Assembly: GCA_014859095.1 (NCBI GenBank)
Contig: JACUUV010000019.1
Span: forward strand, 1 to 50,840
Length of the DNA: 50,840 nt
Direction of reading: 5' to 3'
Source: Clostridia bacterium
Lineage (GTDB): Bacteria > Bacillota > Clostridia > Peptostreptococcales > Acidaminobacteraceae
In this document: piece after piece, positions 37,343 through 45,642 of the stretch
Layout of the letters: every line of letters starts with the position of its first letter
How positions within the stretch are numbered: the first letter of the stretch is position 1
Notes under the pieces: model-generated
What the model was told of the DNA's origin: nothing
Database searches by the model: none
The model's input: only the letters and a program-made list of their open reading frames with translations
Made by a program: the position numbers and the translations under genes

Positions 37343-38218
37343 TTACAGGATAAAAATGAATTCTTTGTCACCAAATTGTAGCTTATCACCATTGACCAAT
37401 TCCACCGGTCCTTTTATGACTTGTCCGTTATGGAAAGTTCCATTGCTGGAATCTAGGTCTTCCAATGTGAAATCAAGTTTCTTTTTGTATATGACCGCAT
37501 GTTTTCTACTGATGCTCGAATCTTCGATTTGTATGTTGCATTCGTCACTTCTGCCAAGGATGTTGTGATGAAAATGAATTTCATGAAATCGGGTTGGGTC
37601 ATCAGCATGCAAAAGACAAGATTTTCTCGATTTTTGAATTGTTTTTGTTTCAAGTGTGCTGTGCGGCTCTTCTTTTGGAATCAATAAAAATTTCCATAAG
37701 CCACTACTCTTTTTCTTTTTTTTCTTTTTATGAAACAGTGCACAAAATCCATTGAGATCAAAGGAGTCATGACGAAGCTCCAATAACAACTTGGTGTCAT
37801 TGTCAAAAATATGAGGGGATTCAATGAAGATATGTCTGTAAAAGTTCAATTCTTGAAGTGGGTCTTTTTTTGTGCCGGGCAAATAAATGAATTGATAATC
37901 ATTTGTTACTGAATCATACCAAACCTCATCTACGCTGAAGTTCAAGTTTTGTGAATTAAGCATATAGGTAGCCAACCTAATTTTTAACTGGATGATTTTG
38001 TTCAATAGGTCTTGATATCGATTGATATCATAATAATTTCCATTCACAAGGTCTTTGACTTTTTTAGAGTTGACTGGCTCCTCGTAAGTTAGTGAATAGT
38101 GTCCATATTGGGTTGTTTCAACAGATTTTGGCTTGAGCAAACCTTCAATTTTTGCATTTGAAATCATGTCGATCTCAAATGAATTACAATCAGATTTATT
38201 AATGAGAAATCGCATCAT
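37343..38218 (-). CDS. FHA-domain protein of the Tad operon (DUF6382-like N-terminus)
   Basis: The 291-residue protein has an N-terminal domain of the type often found before FHA in clostridial pilus loci (about residues 1-165), a lysine run of seven at the junction, and a C-terminal FHA domain (about 215-290) with ILGRSDECNI, SISRKHAVI and SSNGTF, the three phosphothreonine-contact segments. FHA domains bind pThr peptides; a Ser/Thr kinase partner is not in the window. The ATG overlaps the stop of the Flp pilin gene (ATGA), so it is translationally coupled to the pilus operon. Confidence 0.85.
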   Translation of the reverse strand: MMRFLINKSDCNSFEIDMISNAKIEGLLKPKSVETTQYGHYSLTYEEPVNSKKVKDLVNGNYYDINRYQDLLNKIIQLKIRLATYMLNSQNLNFSVDEVWYDSVTNDYQFIYLPGTKKDPLQELNFYRHIFIESPHIFDNDTKLLLELRHDSFDLNGFCALFHKKKKKKKSSGLWKFLLIPKEEPHSTLETKTIQKSRKSCLLHADDPTRFHEIHFHHNILGRSDECNIQIEDSSISRKHAVIYKKKLDFTLEDLDSSNGTFHNGQVIKGPVELVNGDKLQFGDKEFIFIL

Positions 38219-38394
38219 GGGTTAGTAAATAGTGTATCTATTTGATTGTTTGATTTGATTCCTTCAGTGAGTTCCATAAAAAAATCCACTGCGAAAGTTC
38301 TGAACAGAAATGCCAAGCCAATTAAAACTGCTATGATAATAACGATTTCTATGGTTCCCATACCTTTTTCCTCTTTGATGAACAATTTAAGCAT
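38215..38394 (-). CDS. Flp-type (type IVb) pilin, 59 residues
   Basis: A small gene between TadC-like and FHA. The translation has a short basic/acidic leader, then EEKGMGTIEIVIIIAVLIGL, the class of prepilin site where cleavage follows Gly and the mature protein starts with a hydrophobic helix with Glu at position 5. The mature pilin would be about 48 residues. It follows a GGAGGCTGA ribosome site and overlaps the FHA start. It is the likely structural subunit of the fibre assembled by the upstream TadA/B/C genes. Confidence 0.85.
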   Translation of the reverse strand: MLKLFIKEEKGMGTIEIVIIIAVLIGLAFLFRTFAVDFFMELTEGIKSNNQIDTLFTNP

Positions 38395-38402
38395 TCAGCC
38401 TC

Positions 38403-38894
38403 CTAAAAAATTATTATAATGGGTGAAACTACTATTACAATCACGCTGATTAGTGACAGCATAAGCAAGAAAGTTAGTTGAATGCTGACTTTTTCGGATT
38501 TTTTCTTAAACTCACTCGTTTTTTCCATCCAAAGTTCTTCATACAACTTGTTTATTGCAAACACCAGATTTGAATTTCCTGTCTTGTGAGTCTGATTGAT
38601 GAGCCGCGTCATTCTCCAAACCTTATCACTGGATTCAATCAAGGAAAAATGATTCAATCCACTAATTGCACTTTGCCTCAATTGAGATTGATGTATTAGT
38701 TCTGGTGCGTAGTGGGCTGATTTGATGGCAAGTTGAAGCGATTCCTCAAGCGTCATTCCGCTGTTCAGGTTTAGAAGCAATGATTGGAGAAAATCGGTTT
38801 GATTTTTTTCGAAATCACTCAAGGGCTTTGTCTTGAGTTTTGCCTTGATCAATTGATTGTCAATTCTGGAGTTGAGTTCTTTTATGATAAGCAT
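38403..38894 (-). CDS. TadC-like pilus assembly membrane protein
   Basis: A 163-residue protein in the position of TadC. It has a soluble N-terminal part rich in helices (SLLLNLNSGMTLEESLQLAI, typical of GspF/T2SSF domains) and two close C-terminal hydrophobic segments (FLLMLSLISVIVIVVSPIII). It is short for TadC (usually ~300 aa) and corresponds to one GspF repeat. The start at 38894 follows GGAAGGAT, 2 bases after the TadB stop; a longer frame running back into tadB is not used. Confidence 0.78.
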   Translation of the reverse strand: MLIIKELNSRIDNQLIKAKLKTKPLSDFEKNQTDFLQSLLLNLNSGMTLEESLQLAIKSAHYAPELIHQSQLRQSAISGLNHFSLIESSDKVWRMTRLINQTHKTGNSNLVFAINKLYEELWMEKTSEFKKKSEKVSIQLTFLLMLSLISVIVIVVSPIIIIF

Positions 38895-38896
38895 AG

Positions 38897-39613
38897 TTAT
38901 CCTTCCAATTTGATTTTTACGATATGATCTGAAGTGATTTTCATCAGAATTAAAATTCCAAAAGCGAATATCATGATCAGTCTTCCAGGTATTGACGTAT
39001 ATAAAATGGATAAATATTGGCTGGAAGTCAGTTTGATGAATCCAATTATCCCAAGTGGCGCCATACATAGTATCATTTGTTCAAGCTTCTTTTGAAACAG
39101 TATCAACTCGACTTCCGATTGAGTCTTACTTTTCAAATAAAGCAAATCTAGCGTTATATTGACTATGTATGAAGATTGAGAACCCGCAAGTAAGGCTTGA
39201 AGCATCAATTTTTGAAAAGACTCAGTCTCCTTTATGGGATAATGTTCATATAGAACCTCAAACATTTTTTGATCCGTGCCATTGAATACAATTATATTTT
39301 GCATGGCCTTCATACTTAAACATAAGTGTTCAGGATGGCTCTCATCGTTAGCATCAAACTTCATAATGGCATTTTTGAAGCTATATCCAACTGACAAATA
39401 GGTGTTCATATGATTAAGGAATTCCATAAAAGAATTGAATGTTGAAGCATAGGAATCGGAACGATAACATTTTTTCTTTAGAAGCAGAATAATGATCAAC
39501 AATAAAGCAATAATCGACAATAAAGTGCTATCAAAGAAAAACTTGACTCCAATCGGGTAGAACATCACGTCCAACAATACGTTCTTTATGTTGATTTCAT
39601 CTAACGAGAGCAT
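38897..39613 (-). CDS. TadB-like pilus assembly membrane protein
   Basis: A 238-residue inner membrane platform protein. An N-terminal hydrophobic stretch (residues ~29-46) is followed by a cytoplasmic T2SSF-like helical domain (LSVGYSFKNAIMKF, then LLAGSQSSYIVNITLDLL) and two C-terminal membrane segments. The ATG lies 17 bases inside the end of tadA, so the pair is coupled. Assignment rests on context and on the T2SSF pattern; sequence similarity is modest. Confidence 0.78.
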   Translation of the reverse strand: MLSLDEINIKNVLLDVMFYPIGVKFFFDSTLLSIIALLLIIILLLKKKCYRSDSYASTFNSFMEFLNHMNTYLSVGYSFKNAIMKFDANDESHPEHLCLSMKAMQNIIVFNGTDQKMFEVLYEHYPIKETESFQKLMLQALLAGSQSSYIVNITLDLLYLKSKTQSEVELILFQKKLEQMILCMAPLGIIGFIKLTSSQYLSILYTSIPGRLIMIFAFGILILMKITSDHIVKIKLEG

Positions 39614-40778
39614 TTGAATACCGCCTAAATTTTTCTTTTTGTTGCACTTTCCCTATGAGGGCGTCTAAATTACAATAGCTGGATTCGTTTTGACTGTAAA
39701 TTTCATTCAATGTGTAGTCGTCCCTATTTTTAATGACTTCAGAAATGTTGGTCAATCTTCTTGTGCCTTGCGAAGTCCGCTCCACGAAAATCAAAAGATC
39801 TATAGCCGAGATGATTTGCCTTCTGAGAAGTTGATGATGAATAGGGCTGTGGCTACTTGAAATCACTTCCAAGCGTGTCAACATATCATATGAGGAATTA
39901 CTATGCCCAGTTGAAATCGAACCCTCATGTCCTGTATTCATGGCTTGTAGCATGTCTATGACCTCACAGCCTCTGACCTCTCCAACAATTATACGATCTG
40001 GTCTCATCCTTAGTGCATTCTTGATCAAATCAGACATTGCAATGGGATGGTCTATATTTTGGTTGGTTCTCGTTTCAAGAAAAATAGCATTTGGAATATG
40101 GTTAATTTGAATCTCTGAAGCATCCTCAATAACAATAATACGCTCACTCTCGTTGATGTATGATGTCAAACAATTTAATAGTGTTGTTTTTCCGCTCCCC
40201 GTTCCCCCACAAATGAAGAGATTAAATCTAGATTTGATGCACAGTTCCAAAAATGAGGCGACGTCTTCTGTAAACATTCCGACTTGGATGAGTTCGTGTG
40301 GCTCATTGAAAACCTGGTTGAATTTTCTGATTGTGACCATCGGACCGTCTATGGCCACTGGATCCAAAATAACATTGACACGAGATCCGTCTTTTAGTCT
40401 GGCATCCATCAAAGGGTTTCCGTAATTCACTTCCCTCCCTACTTCAGTTGCGATTTTTTGAATCCATTGATGAATATGTTGTTGATCCGAAAAATAGATA
40501 TCGGTTTTTAGAATTTTTCCTCTTTTCTCAACGAAAATCTTGTTTGGTCCATTAATCATGATCTCGGAAATATCAGAATCATCCAAGAGGGGCTGAATAA
40601 TATCGTATTTCAAAATTGCATTAATCAACTTTTCTCGTACTATGAATTTTTCTTCTGTGTTCATGGACTCATTTGTTTGGATGGTTTTAGTGATTTTTTC
40701 CATAATATGAGGGGTTTCAAAATGCGCAAGATCGTTTAAAATTTCTACTTTCAACTGATTGATCTTTTCGTAGGTCAT
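39597..40778 (-). CDS. TadA/CpaF family pilus ATPase
   Basis: The motor of Flp/Tad pilus assembly. In the 393-residue protein the N-terminal helical domain is followed by SEIMINGPNKIFVEKRG (residues ~71-87), Walker A GGTGSGKTT at 191-199, the Asp box RIIVIEDASEI at 213-223, Walker B RIIVGEVRG at 262-270 and the His box GHEGSISTGHSNS at 283-295. All catalytic residues appear intact. AAGGAGG lies inside the last codons of the preceding TadZ-like gene. Confidence 0.93.
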   Translation of the reverse strand: MTYEKINQLKVEILNDLAHFETPHIMEKITKTIQTNESMNTEEKFIVREKLINAILKYDIIQPLLDDSDISEIMINGPNKIFVEKRGKILKTDIYFSDQQHIHQWIQKIATEVGREVNYGNPLMDARLKDGSRVNVILDPVAIDGPMVTIRKFNQVFNEPHELIQVGMFTEDVASFLELCIKSRFNLFICGGTGSGKTTLLNCLTSYINESERIIVIEDASEIQINHIPNAIFLETRTNQNIDHPIAMSDLIKNALRMRPDRIIVGEVRGCEVIDMLQAMNTGHEGSISTGHSNSSYDMLTRLEVISSSHSPIHHQLLRRQIISAIDLLIFVERTSQGTRRLTNISEVIKNRDDYTLNEIYSQNESSYCNLDALIGKVQQKEKFRRYSNALVR

Positions 40779-41564
40779 TTAAGCCTCCTTGGTCCAAATC
40801 ATATGATCAGAGAGATTGAACTGCTCATAAGCCTTGGTGGATACATTAAGACTGATCATTTTTTTGTTGCCTATAATTTTCTTGATGGAAGTGTCAAATC
40901 TGATGTGGTCGTTATCTGTTTTTTCATGAACACAAATAATCAGATCTGAAAAGTTCAGCAGCATCAAATCAAGTGGTCCTTTGAGTTTGTCTATACGGAC
41001 AATGGTGTCACGACTTTTTTTAAGTGTATCCATCATGGGTTTGATGAATTTGATGGGTGGATCGAGCAAATCCATGATCGTCGTTATTGGATAAAGAATT
41101 TTCTTCTTGGCGCTTCCATAAAACTTCAAAAGATCCGTCTCATTCTTATCCAAGATTTGGATCAATGACAAGTCGCAATTAGGATTGTATGAAAAATCAA
41201 TGAAGTTGCAATTGGGGTAAGTATTCATGATTTGCTCAAATAGAACAGCTTCCCCGATAATTGTGACCACCAGATGATCACGATCAAAAATAGCGGAACA
41301 GATTGCTTCAATAGGCTGATACTTTGAAATGTATATCGGATTTCCATTTGTTTGATTATTATCCCCCATGCAAATACATCTAAAAATCTTATCTGCCAAT
41401 AAAGTTGTAAGTTCATACTCATGACAGCTCATATCAATGATCACTGTGTCATTGTCATTCAAGATGAGCTGTTCCAAAGTGCGGATATATTGAACATGCA
41501 CTCCATTTGATGCGATATGGTGATGTAATTTTTTATTGTAATCGGATGCTAGAATATACAACAT
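40779..41564 (-). CDS. degenerate TadZ/CpaE-like protein
   Basis: First gene of the pilus operon, at the place of TadZ, the polar-localising MinD-like ATPase. The 261 residues keep an alternating alpha/beta pattern: a small receiver-like N-terminus (~1-85) and a larger Rossmann-type part beginning LVVTIIGEA. The Walker A glycine-lysine loop expected after that strand is missing (GEAVLFEQIM instead), so ATP binding is unlikely. The family call is from order and fold pattern, not from motif. AGGAGA precedes the ATG. Confidence 0.6.
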   Translation of the reverse strand: MLYILASDYNKKLHHHIASNGVHVQYIRTLEQLILNDNDTVIIDMSCHEYELTTLLADKIFRCICMGDNNQTNGNPIYISKYQPIEAICSAIFDRDHLVVTIIGEAVLFEQIMNTYPNCNFIDFSYNPNCDLSLIQILDKNETDLLKFYGSAKKKILYPITTIMDLLDPPIKFIKPMMDTLKKSRDTIVRIDKLKGPLDLMLLNFSDLIICVHEKTDNDHIRFDTSIKKIIGNKKMISLNVSTKAYEQFNLSDHMIWTKEA

Positions 41565-41593
41565 AATATCTCCTAAAATATGGATATAAATAT

Positions 41594-41621
41594 ATTATAT
41601 ACCATTTATTTTATTTTACAA
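41594..41621 (-). promoter_or_regulatory. promoter of the Tad pilus operon
   Basis: TTGTAA (complement of 41616-41621) and TATAAT (41594-41599) with a 16-base spacer on the minus strand, about 30 bases before the first start codon. Confidence 0.65.
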
Positions 41622-41632
41622 GTATTTCCAAT

Positions 41633-41677
41633 AAAAAAAGTCCTAATCTGATCTATGATCAAATTAGGACTTTTTTT
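41633..41677. terminator. intrinsic terminator between the small membrane protein and the pilus operon
   Basis: AAAGTCCTAAT-type arms pair over about 17 positions with one mismatch around TAT, with A/T runs on both sides. It ends the minus-strand unit oadA-membrane protein and shields the pilus promoter; it could act in both directions. Confidence 0.88.
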
Positions 41678-41679
41678 AT

Positions 41680-41997
41680 TTACTTTATACGTCCGTAAGG
41701 ATATTTTTTTTTAAAAATCTTTTCATTTCTGTTCCATAAAACCAATCCATAGAGTATACCGAATAGAATAAAGAAAACAAATGAGTAGATGGCTTGAAAC
41801 CAGGTGAACAAATTACCTAAACCTCCTATTTTTCCAAGGATCATCATGATTACCCAGTATAATGCGAAAGTGCTTGCTCCCCATGTCAACAAACCGAATC
41901 GGAGTATGAAATGCCATTTGCCTTCATCCCGCTTGATTTGCCAATTTTCAAAAATTTGATTTTCATAATCTTGTCTTCTTTGTTCACGTTTTGTCAT
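41680..41997 (-). CDS. small two-helix membrane protein of unknown function
   Basis: A 105-residue protein: charged, Arg/Glu-rich N-terminus (~30 residues), two hydrophobic helices (WHFILRFGLLTWGASTFALY region and FQAIYSFVFFILFGILYG) and a Lys-rich end. The ATG at 41997 is chosen since AAGAGGTG lies directly upstream; the GTG at 42003 is part of that ribosome site. It follows the carboxyltransferase gene by 9 bases, so it is cotranscribed with it. Family not recognised. Confidence 0.8.
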   Translation of the reverse strand: MTKREQRRQDYENQIFENWQIKRDEGKWHFILRFGLLTWGASTFALYWVIMMILGKIGGLGNLFTWFQAIYSFVFFILFGILYGLVLWNRNEKIFKKKYPYGRIK

Positions 41998-42006
41998 GTT
42001 CACCTC

Positions 42007-43404
42007 TTAAACAGGATGTGTTTTTTCCTCATTGTTTACCAAATCACTATCAATTTTATATTTCTGTGCCTGTCTATACTTGAAATAATCGAGAGCAACA
42101 GGTGGGAACAAGATATATGAAAGTACATCCTCTTCCTCTTCAATGAACTCCTTGATTTTTTCTCTTTCAGTTATAAGTTGAGAAGGAATCAAATCAGCAG
42201 GTCTACATGTGATTACTTCTTGGTCGCCAATGATTTTTTTAATGATCTCAGGACTGATGTCGACCGTCGGCTTGCCATACATACCTCTGACGTATTCTTT
42301 GACTTCCTTAGGTACCATCTTATAGCGCTCTCCCATAACCACATTCAAAACTGCTTGTGTGCCGACGATCTGACTTGTAGGTGTCACAAGTGGTGGGAAA
42401 CCGAGATCTTCACGAACACGTGGGACCTCCTTCAGTACGTCCTCATATTTGTCAAGAGCATTTTGAGCTTTAAGTTGTGAAACCAAATTGGAAAGCATAC
42501 CACCTGGTACCTGATATACCAATGTATTGATATCCACTCCAAGAATTTTGGGGTCCATTAGACCTGACTCTATTGCTTTTTCGCGGATTGGTGCGAAATA
42601 CTCAGTGATTTTGTCAAGCTTGATGAGATCAAGTCCTGTATCATATTCAGTTCCAGCAAGTGCTGCCACAAATGGTTCCGTAGGTGGTTGGGAAGTACCA
42701 AGTGCAAACGGTGATATTGCAGTGTCTATGATGTCTACGCCAGCTTCTATGGCTTTCAAGTAAGCCATACTTGCAAGACCACTTGTGTAATGCGAGTGAA
42801 TTTCGAGAGGAATACTTGTATTTGCTTTTATCGCCTTTACAAGTTCCTCGGTACCATAAGGAGTCAATAGACCAGACATGTCTTTGATACAAATTGAATC
42901 CGCACCCATGGACTCCATGTCTTTTGCGAGATTGACATAGGTTTCAACGGTATGCACTGGACTTATGGTGTAAGAAATGGCCGCTTGTGCGTGTCCGCCT
43001 TCTTTTTTAGTGGTGTTTAAAGCTTTTTCAATGTTCCGCAGATCATTAAGTGCATCGAAAATTCTGATGATGTCAATCCCGTTTGAAATGGATCTTTTTA
43101 CAAACTCTTCAACGACATCGTCGGCGTAATGCTTGTAACCTAGTATATTCTGTCCACGTAGCAACATTTGCAATTTGGTGTTTTTAACATTTTTACGAAT
43201 AATACGGAGTCTTTCCCAAGGATTCTCATTCAGATATCTTAAAGAGGAATCGAAAGTGGCTCCTCCCCAGCACTCAAGTGCATGATAGCCAACAGCATCA
43301 AGAGACTCCAGAATTGGAATCATTTGCTCTGTTCTCAGACGGGTTGCAATCAAGGATTGATGTGCGTCCCTTAAAATTGTTTCAGTTACTTTTATCGCAG
43401 CCAT
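42007..43404 (-). CDS. oxaloacetate decarboxylase alpha / pyruvate carboxylase B-type carboxyltransferase subunit
   Basis: This HMGL-like TIM-barrel carboxyltransferase moves CO2 between oxaloacetate and biotin. Motifs: ETILRDAHQSLIATR near residue 8 (metal Asp), YHALECWGGATFDS near 40, GRxx region MLLRGQNILGYKHYADDVV, DALNDLRN near 118, and the metal His pair in LEIHSHYTSGLA near 200. The 465-residue protein ends soon after the PYC_OADA domain; the biotinyl-carrier domain with its EAMKM motif is absent, so biotin must ride on a separate protein not seen here. Start at 43404 after AGGAGG. Divergent from an Lrp-family gene. Confidence 0.92.
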   Translation of the reverse strand: MAAIKVTETILRDAHQSLIATRLRTEQMIPILESLDAVGYHALECWGGATFDSSLRYLNENPWERLRIIRKNVKNTKLQMLLRGQNILGYKHYADDVVEEFVKRSISNGIDIIRIFDALNDLRNIEKALNTTKKEGGHAQAAISYTISPVHTVETYVNLAKDMESMGADSICIKDMSGLLTPYGTEELVKAIKANTSIPLEIHSHYTSGLASMAYLKAIEAGVDIIDTAISPFALGTSQPPTEPFVAALAGTEYDTGLDLIKLDKITEYFAPIREKAIESGLMDPKILGVDINTLVYQVPGGMLSNLVSQLKAQNALDKYEDVLKEVPRVREDLGFPPLVTPTSQIVGTQAVLNVVMGERYKMVPKEVKEYVRGMYGKPTVDISPEIIKKIIGDQEVITCRPADLIPSQLITEREKIKEFIEEEEDVLSYILFPPVALDYFKYRQAQKYKIDSDLVNNEEKTHPV

Positions 43405-43448
43405 TACTAACCTCCTAGAGTTATTCACCAAAAGTTTAACATGAGTAT

Positions 43449-43468
43449 AAAAAACTGTACAGTTTTTT
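43449..43468. promoter_or_regulatory. 20-bp perfect palindrome between the carboxyltransferase and lrp-type genes
   Basis: Six A, then ACTGTACAGT centred core, then six T: AAAAAACTGTACAGTTTTTT. It falls between the weak -35 and the TATACT -10 that would serve the minus-strand gene. A dimeric or octameric regulator, most simply the adjacent Lrp/AsnC protein, is the likely binder; this is inference. Confidence 0.55.
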
Positions 43469-43547
43469 TAAAAAGTGATAGTATTATTATAGCTAATTTA
43501 ATTAAAACAATTCCCGATTTACTTAAATAATAATAGGAGTCAAACCT

Positions 43548-43997
43548 ATGGATACAACTGATTTGCGCATATTGAAAATTCTTCAGAATGATGGCCGGAT
43601 ATCGATGAAAGAGCTTGGTCAGCGAGTGAATCTCACATCCCCGGCAGTATCTGAACGCGTCAAAAGATTAGAGGAAAATGGTGTCATCGAAGGATACACA
43701 GCCATTGTCAACCCCAAAAGACTCAACCTTTATGTTGAAGCCATCGTTCATGTGGGAATGAAGGTAAGCGCTCACGCCCGATTCAAGAAATTCACTAGTG
43801 AAGAGCCCTCCATCATCGAATGCCATCACGTCACCGGTGAAGACTGTATGACTGTCCGAGTGGTGTGTAAAAATACTCATGAACTTGAAGATATTTTGGA
43901 TAAGATTCAGGCAATAGGCAGCACCAAGACTTCAATCATATTGTCAAGCCCGTTAAAGAGAAAAGCTATTTTGCCATATTCGGAAGAAAAAATCTAA
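43548..43997 (+). CDS. Lrp/AsnC family transcriptional regulator
   Basis: A 149-residue feast/famine regulator. The N-terminal winged HTH (RILKILQNDGRISMKELGQR, then LTSPAVSERVKRLEENGVI) covers residues 6-52, followed by the RAM effector-binding domain (VEAIVHVGM through ECHHVTGEDCMTVRVVCK) typical of amino-acid-sensing members. AATAGGAGTC precedes the ATG. It is divergent from the carboxyltransferase gene, with a palindrome between, a layout common for a local regulator plus autoregulation. Confidence 0.93.
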   Translation: MDTTDLRILKILQNDGRISMKELGQRVNLTSPAVSERVKRLEENGVIEGYTAIVNPKRLNLYVEAIVHVGMKVSAHARFKKFTSEEPSIIECHHVTGEDCMTVRVVCKNTHELEDILDKIQAIGSTKTSIILSSPLKRKAILPYSEEKI

Positions 43998-44023
43998 AAA
44001 AAACCTCTAGTCAATACTAGAGG
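43996..44023 (-). terminator. intrinsic terminator of the MBL-fold gene unit
   Basis: On the minus strand CCTCTAGT-ATTG-ACTAGAGG is followed by TTTTTTTTAG. It lies right after the convergent lrp-type gene and only has a U-tract in the minus direction. Confidence 0.85.
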
Positions 44024-44129
44024 ATATAGGGGGGAAATATAATATTCTTACCTTGAAATTTTCATCTCAAGATTATAAATATATACCCTATCCTCTTCAA
44101 ATTACGCATATAAATCATATTTATTTCCG

Positions 44130-44951
44130 TTAGTAGAGTTCATAATGATAGCCTGTGAAGGCATATTGGACTGCTAGCGGAAATTTGTTTTTAAGCCTTA
44201 TATATCCGTCAATTCCAGTACAATGATTAAGATAAAGCTTTTCAATACCAAACACATCAAATCTATCAAGATGTTGATCCAATTGGTCCAAAAGAGCACC
44301 ACCGAAGTGCATGCCACCTGATACTGAGTGTATTTTCTCATGATTCAACTTTTCATAAGCTGTCTTTAATATGTTGAGTATGCCTTTGTGAGAACAACCT
44401 GTAAACAAATGGTTCTTATTACGCTCATTGATGAGCATGAACAATTCATCGGCAAAAGGATCCTGAAGGAAACTCATTTCAGACTTTTCAAAAAAATCAC
44501 CTTCAGAAACCAAATCGTGTGTGTATTCAAAAATTCCAGTAATCAGTTTGACACCGGGGAATATCTCGGTATCCTCATCCAAAAACACAAAGGAATTTGA
44601 GTACTCGTCTAAATTTTTCTTCAGTGAAAATCCTACAAATTTCTTTACAGCTCCATGTACACTGTATTTTTCACTCAAAGCGCGTTGCTTCAAATATATG
44701 GTCGCATGGTTGTTCACTTCAAGGAACGATTCCAATCCTCCACAATGATCATAATGTCCATGGCTGATTATGACCGCATCGACATCATTCAAATCTTCGG
44801 CCAGATAATTTGCGTTATGGATAATCGCACCAGTTTGACCTGTGTCAAAAAGAATGGTTTTATTTTTCACTTTAATCAGAAATGATAACCCATGCTCCGC
44901 AGTTAAACCTTCGCCATAGACCAAGTTGTCGATGAGCGTCAATACTTCCAT
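44130..44951 (-). CDS. MBL-fold metallohydrolase (COG1237 type)
   Basis: A metallo-beta-lactamase-fold protein of 273 residues. The N-terminal AEHGLSFLIKV and LFDTGQTG segments plus the metal motif SHGHYDHCGG (His 64, His 66, Asp 68, His 69) are typical of the group related to dihydropterin-methyl-beta-RFA-P synthase; a third His is in HLFTGCSHKGILN. Substrate unknown. It is the last gene of the minus-strand series tcdA-vanY-coiled coil-MBL, with GGAGGG before the ATG. Confidence 0.88.
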   Translation of the reverse strand: MEVLTLIDNLVYGEGLTAEHGLSFLIKVKNKTILFDTGQTGAIIHNANYLAEDLNDVDAVIISHGHYDHCGGLESFLEVNNHATIYLKQRALSEKYSVHGAVKKFVGFSLKKNLDEYSNSFVFLDEDTEIFPGVKLITGIFEYTHDLVSEGDFFEKSEMSFLQDPFADELFMLINERNKNHLFTGCSHKGILNILKTAYEKLNHEKIHSVSGGMHFGGALLDQLDQHLDRFDVFGIEKLYLNHCTGIDGYIRLKNKFPLAVQYAFTGYHYELY

Positions 44952-44981
44952 AATAAAAACCCTCCCATGTATGGCTTATAT

Positions 44982-45563
44982 TCAATAGAGAATTGCTTTG
45001 ATCAATTTCCAAGTGACATTTTGCTGATCATCAATCTGATACTCCAGAAGAGCATGCCCCAATATATGACCGTCCTCAAAGTAACCGAGAACCCACTCGT
45101 TGTTTATAATTCTTGACTCTGTAGGCCACCATTTCATGGTACCACCCAGTACGCCATCATATGGAATCAAGTCATTTTCGTTGCTTAAAGTATCAAGCAG
45201 TTCTTCGGGGGTTTCAAATCCATTGTTTTTAAGCTGTACCATCACAAAATCAAAAGGTATGATTGCTGAAACAACTTTGCTCTCCAGGGTTTCGATTTCT
45301 AGTTTGAGTTGTTCAGTTTCCTGCTTTTTCTCAATAATCAACGAAGTGACATCATTCACCAATCGTTCTTTTTCAGCATTCAACAACCTATTTTCCGTGG
45401 CCAGACGCTCTTTTTCTTTGGTGAGGGCGTCCAATTCGACCTCATGTCCTTCGATGTTGTTTTGATAGACAATCAACTGCACTACATTGATTGTGGCTAA
45501 AAGGACCACAACTATGACAACTCCTAAAATATGTTCTTTTAACCAATTCATTACAATCTTCAT
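44982..45563 (-). CDS. membrane-anchored coiled-coil protein of unknown function
   Basis: The 193-residue protein has one N-terminal membrane helix (LGVVIVVVLLATINVVQLIV, residues ~13-32), a strong Leu/Glu/Lys coiled coil (about 35-90), and a globular C-terminus (about 95-193) with GGTMKWWPTESRIINNEW. The plan resembles DivIC/FtsL-type or lipoprotein-less cell-surface proteins, but no family is recognised. GGAGGTGG precedes the ATG, and it has its own promoter (45587-45614). Confidence 0.8.
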   Translation of the reverse strand: MKIVMNWLKEHILGVVIVVVLLATINVVQLIVYQNNIEGHEVELDALTKEKERLATENRLLNAEKERLVNDVTSLIIEKKQETEQLKLEIETLESKVVSAIIPFDFVMVQLKNNGFETPEELLDTLSNENDLIPYDGVLGGTMKWWPTESRIINNEWVLGYFEDGHILGHALLEYQIDDQQNVTWKLIKAILY

Positions 45564-45586
45564 GGAACCACCTCCACTCTACTCTT

Positions 45587-45614
45587 ATCATAGCACAAAT
45601 TTGAATAGAGTTAA
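45587..45614 (-). promoter_or_regulatory. promoter of the coiled-coil protein gene
   Basis: TTAACT (complement of 45609-45614) and TATGAT (45587-45592) with a 16-base spacer on the minus strand. Confidence 0.5.
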
Positions 45615-45642
45615 GCGATTTAACAATACTGTAACGTAAGAT

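Noticed and set aside
37700-37740. Possible frameshift at the AAG-rich lysine run of the FHA gene
   Set aside because: The reading frame continues cleanly into the FHA domain on the other side, so the run is a linker, although slippage there is conceivable.
38895-39068. N-terminal extension of the TadC-like protein into tadB
   Set aside because: The extra 58 residues are antisense-like, Trp/His-rich text in the second frame of tadB; ATG 38894 has a ribosome site right after the tadB stop.
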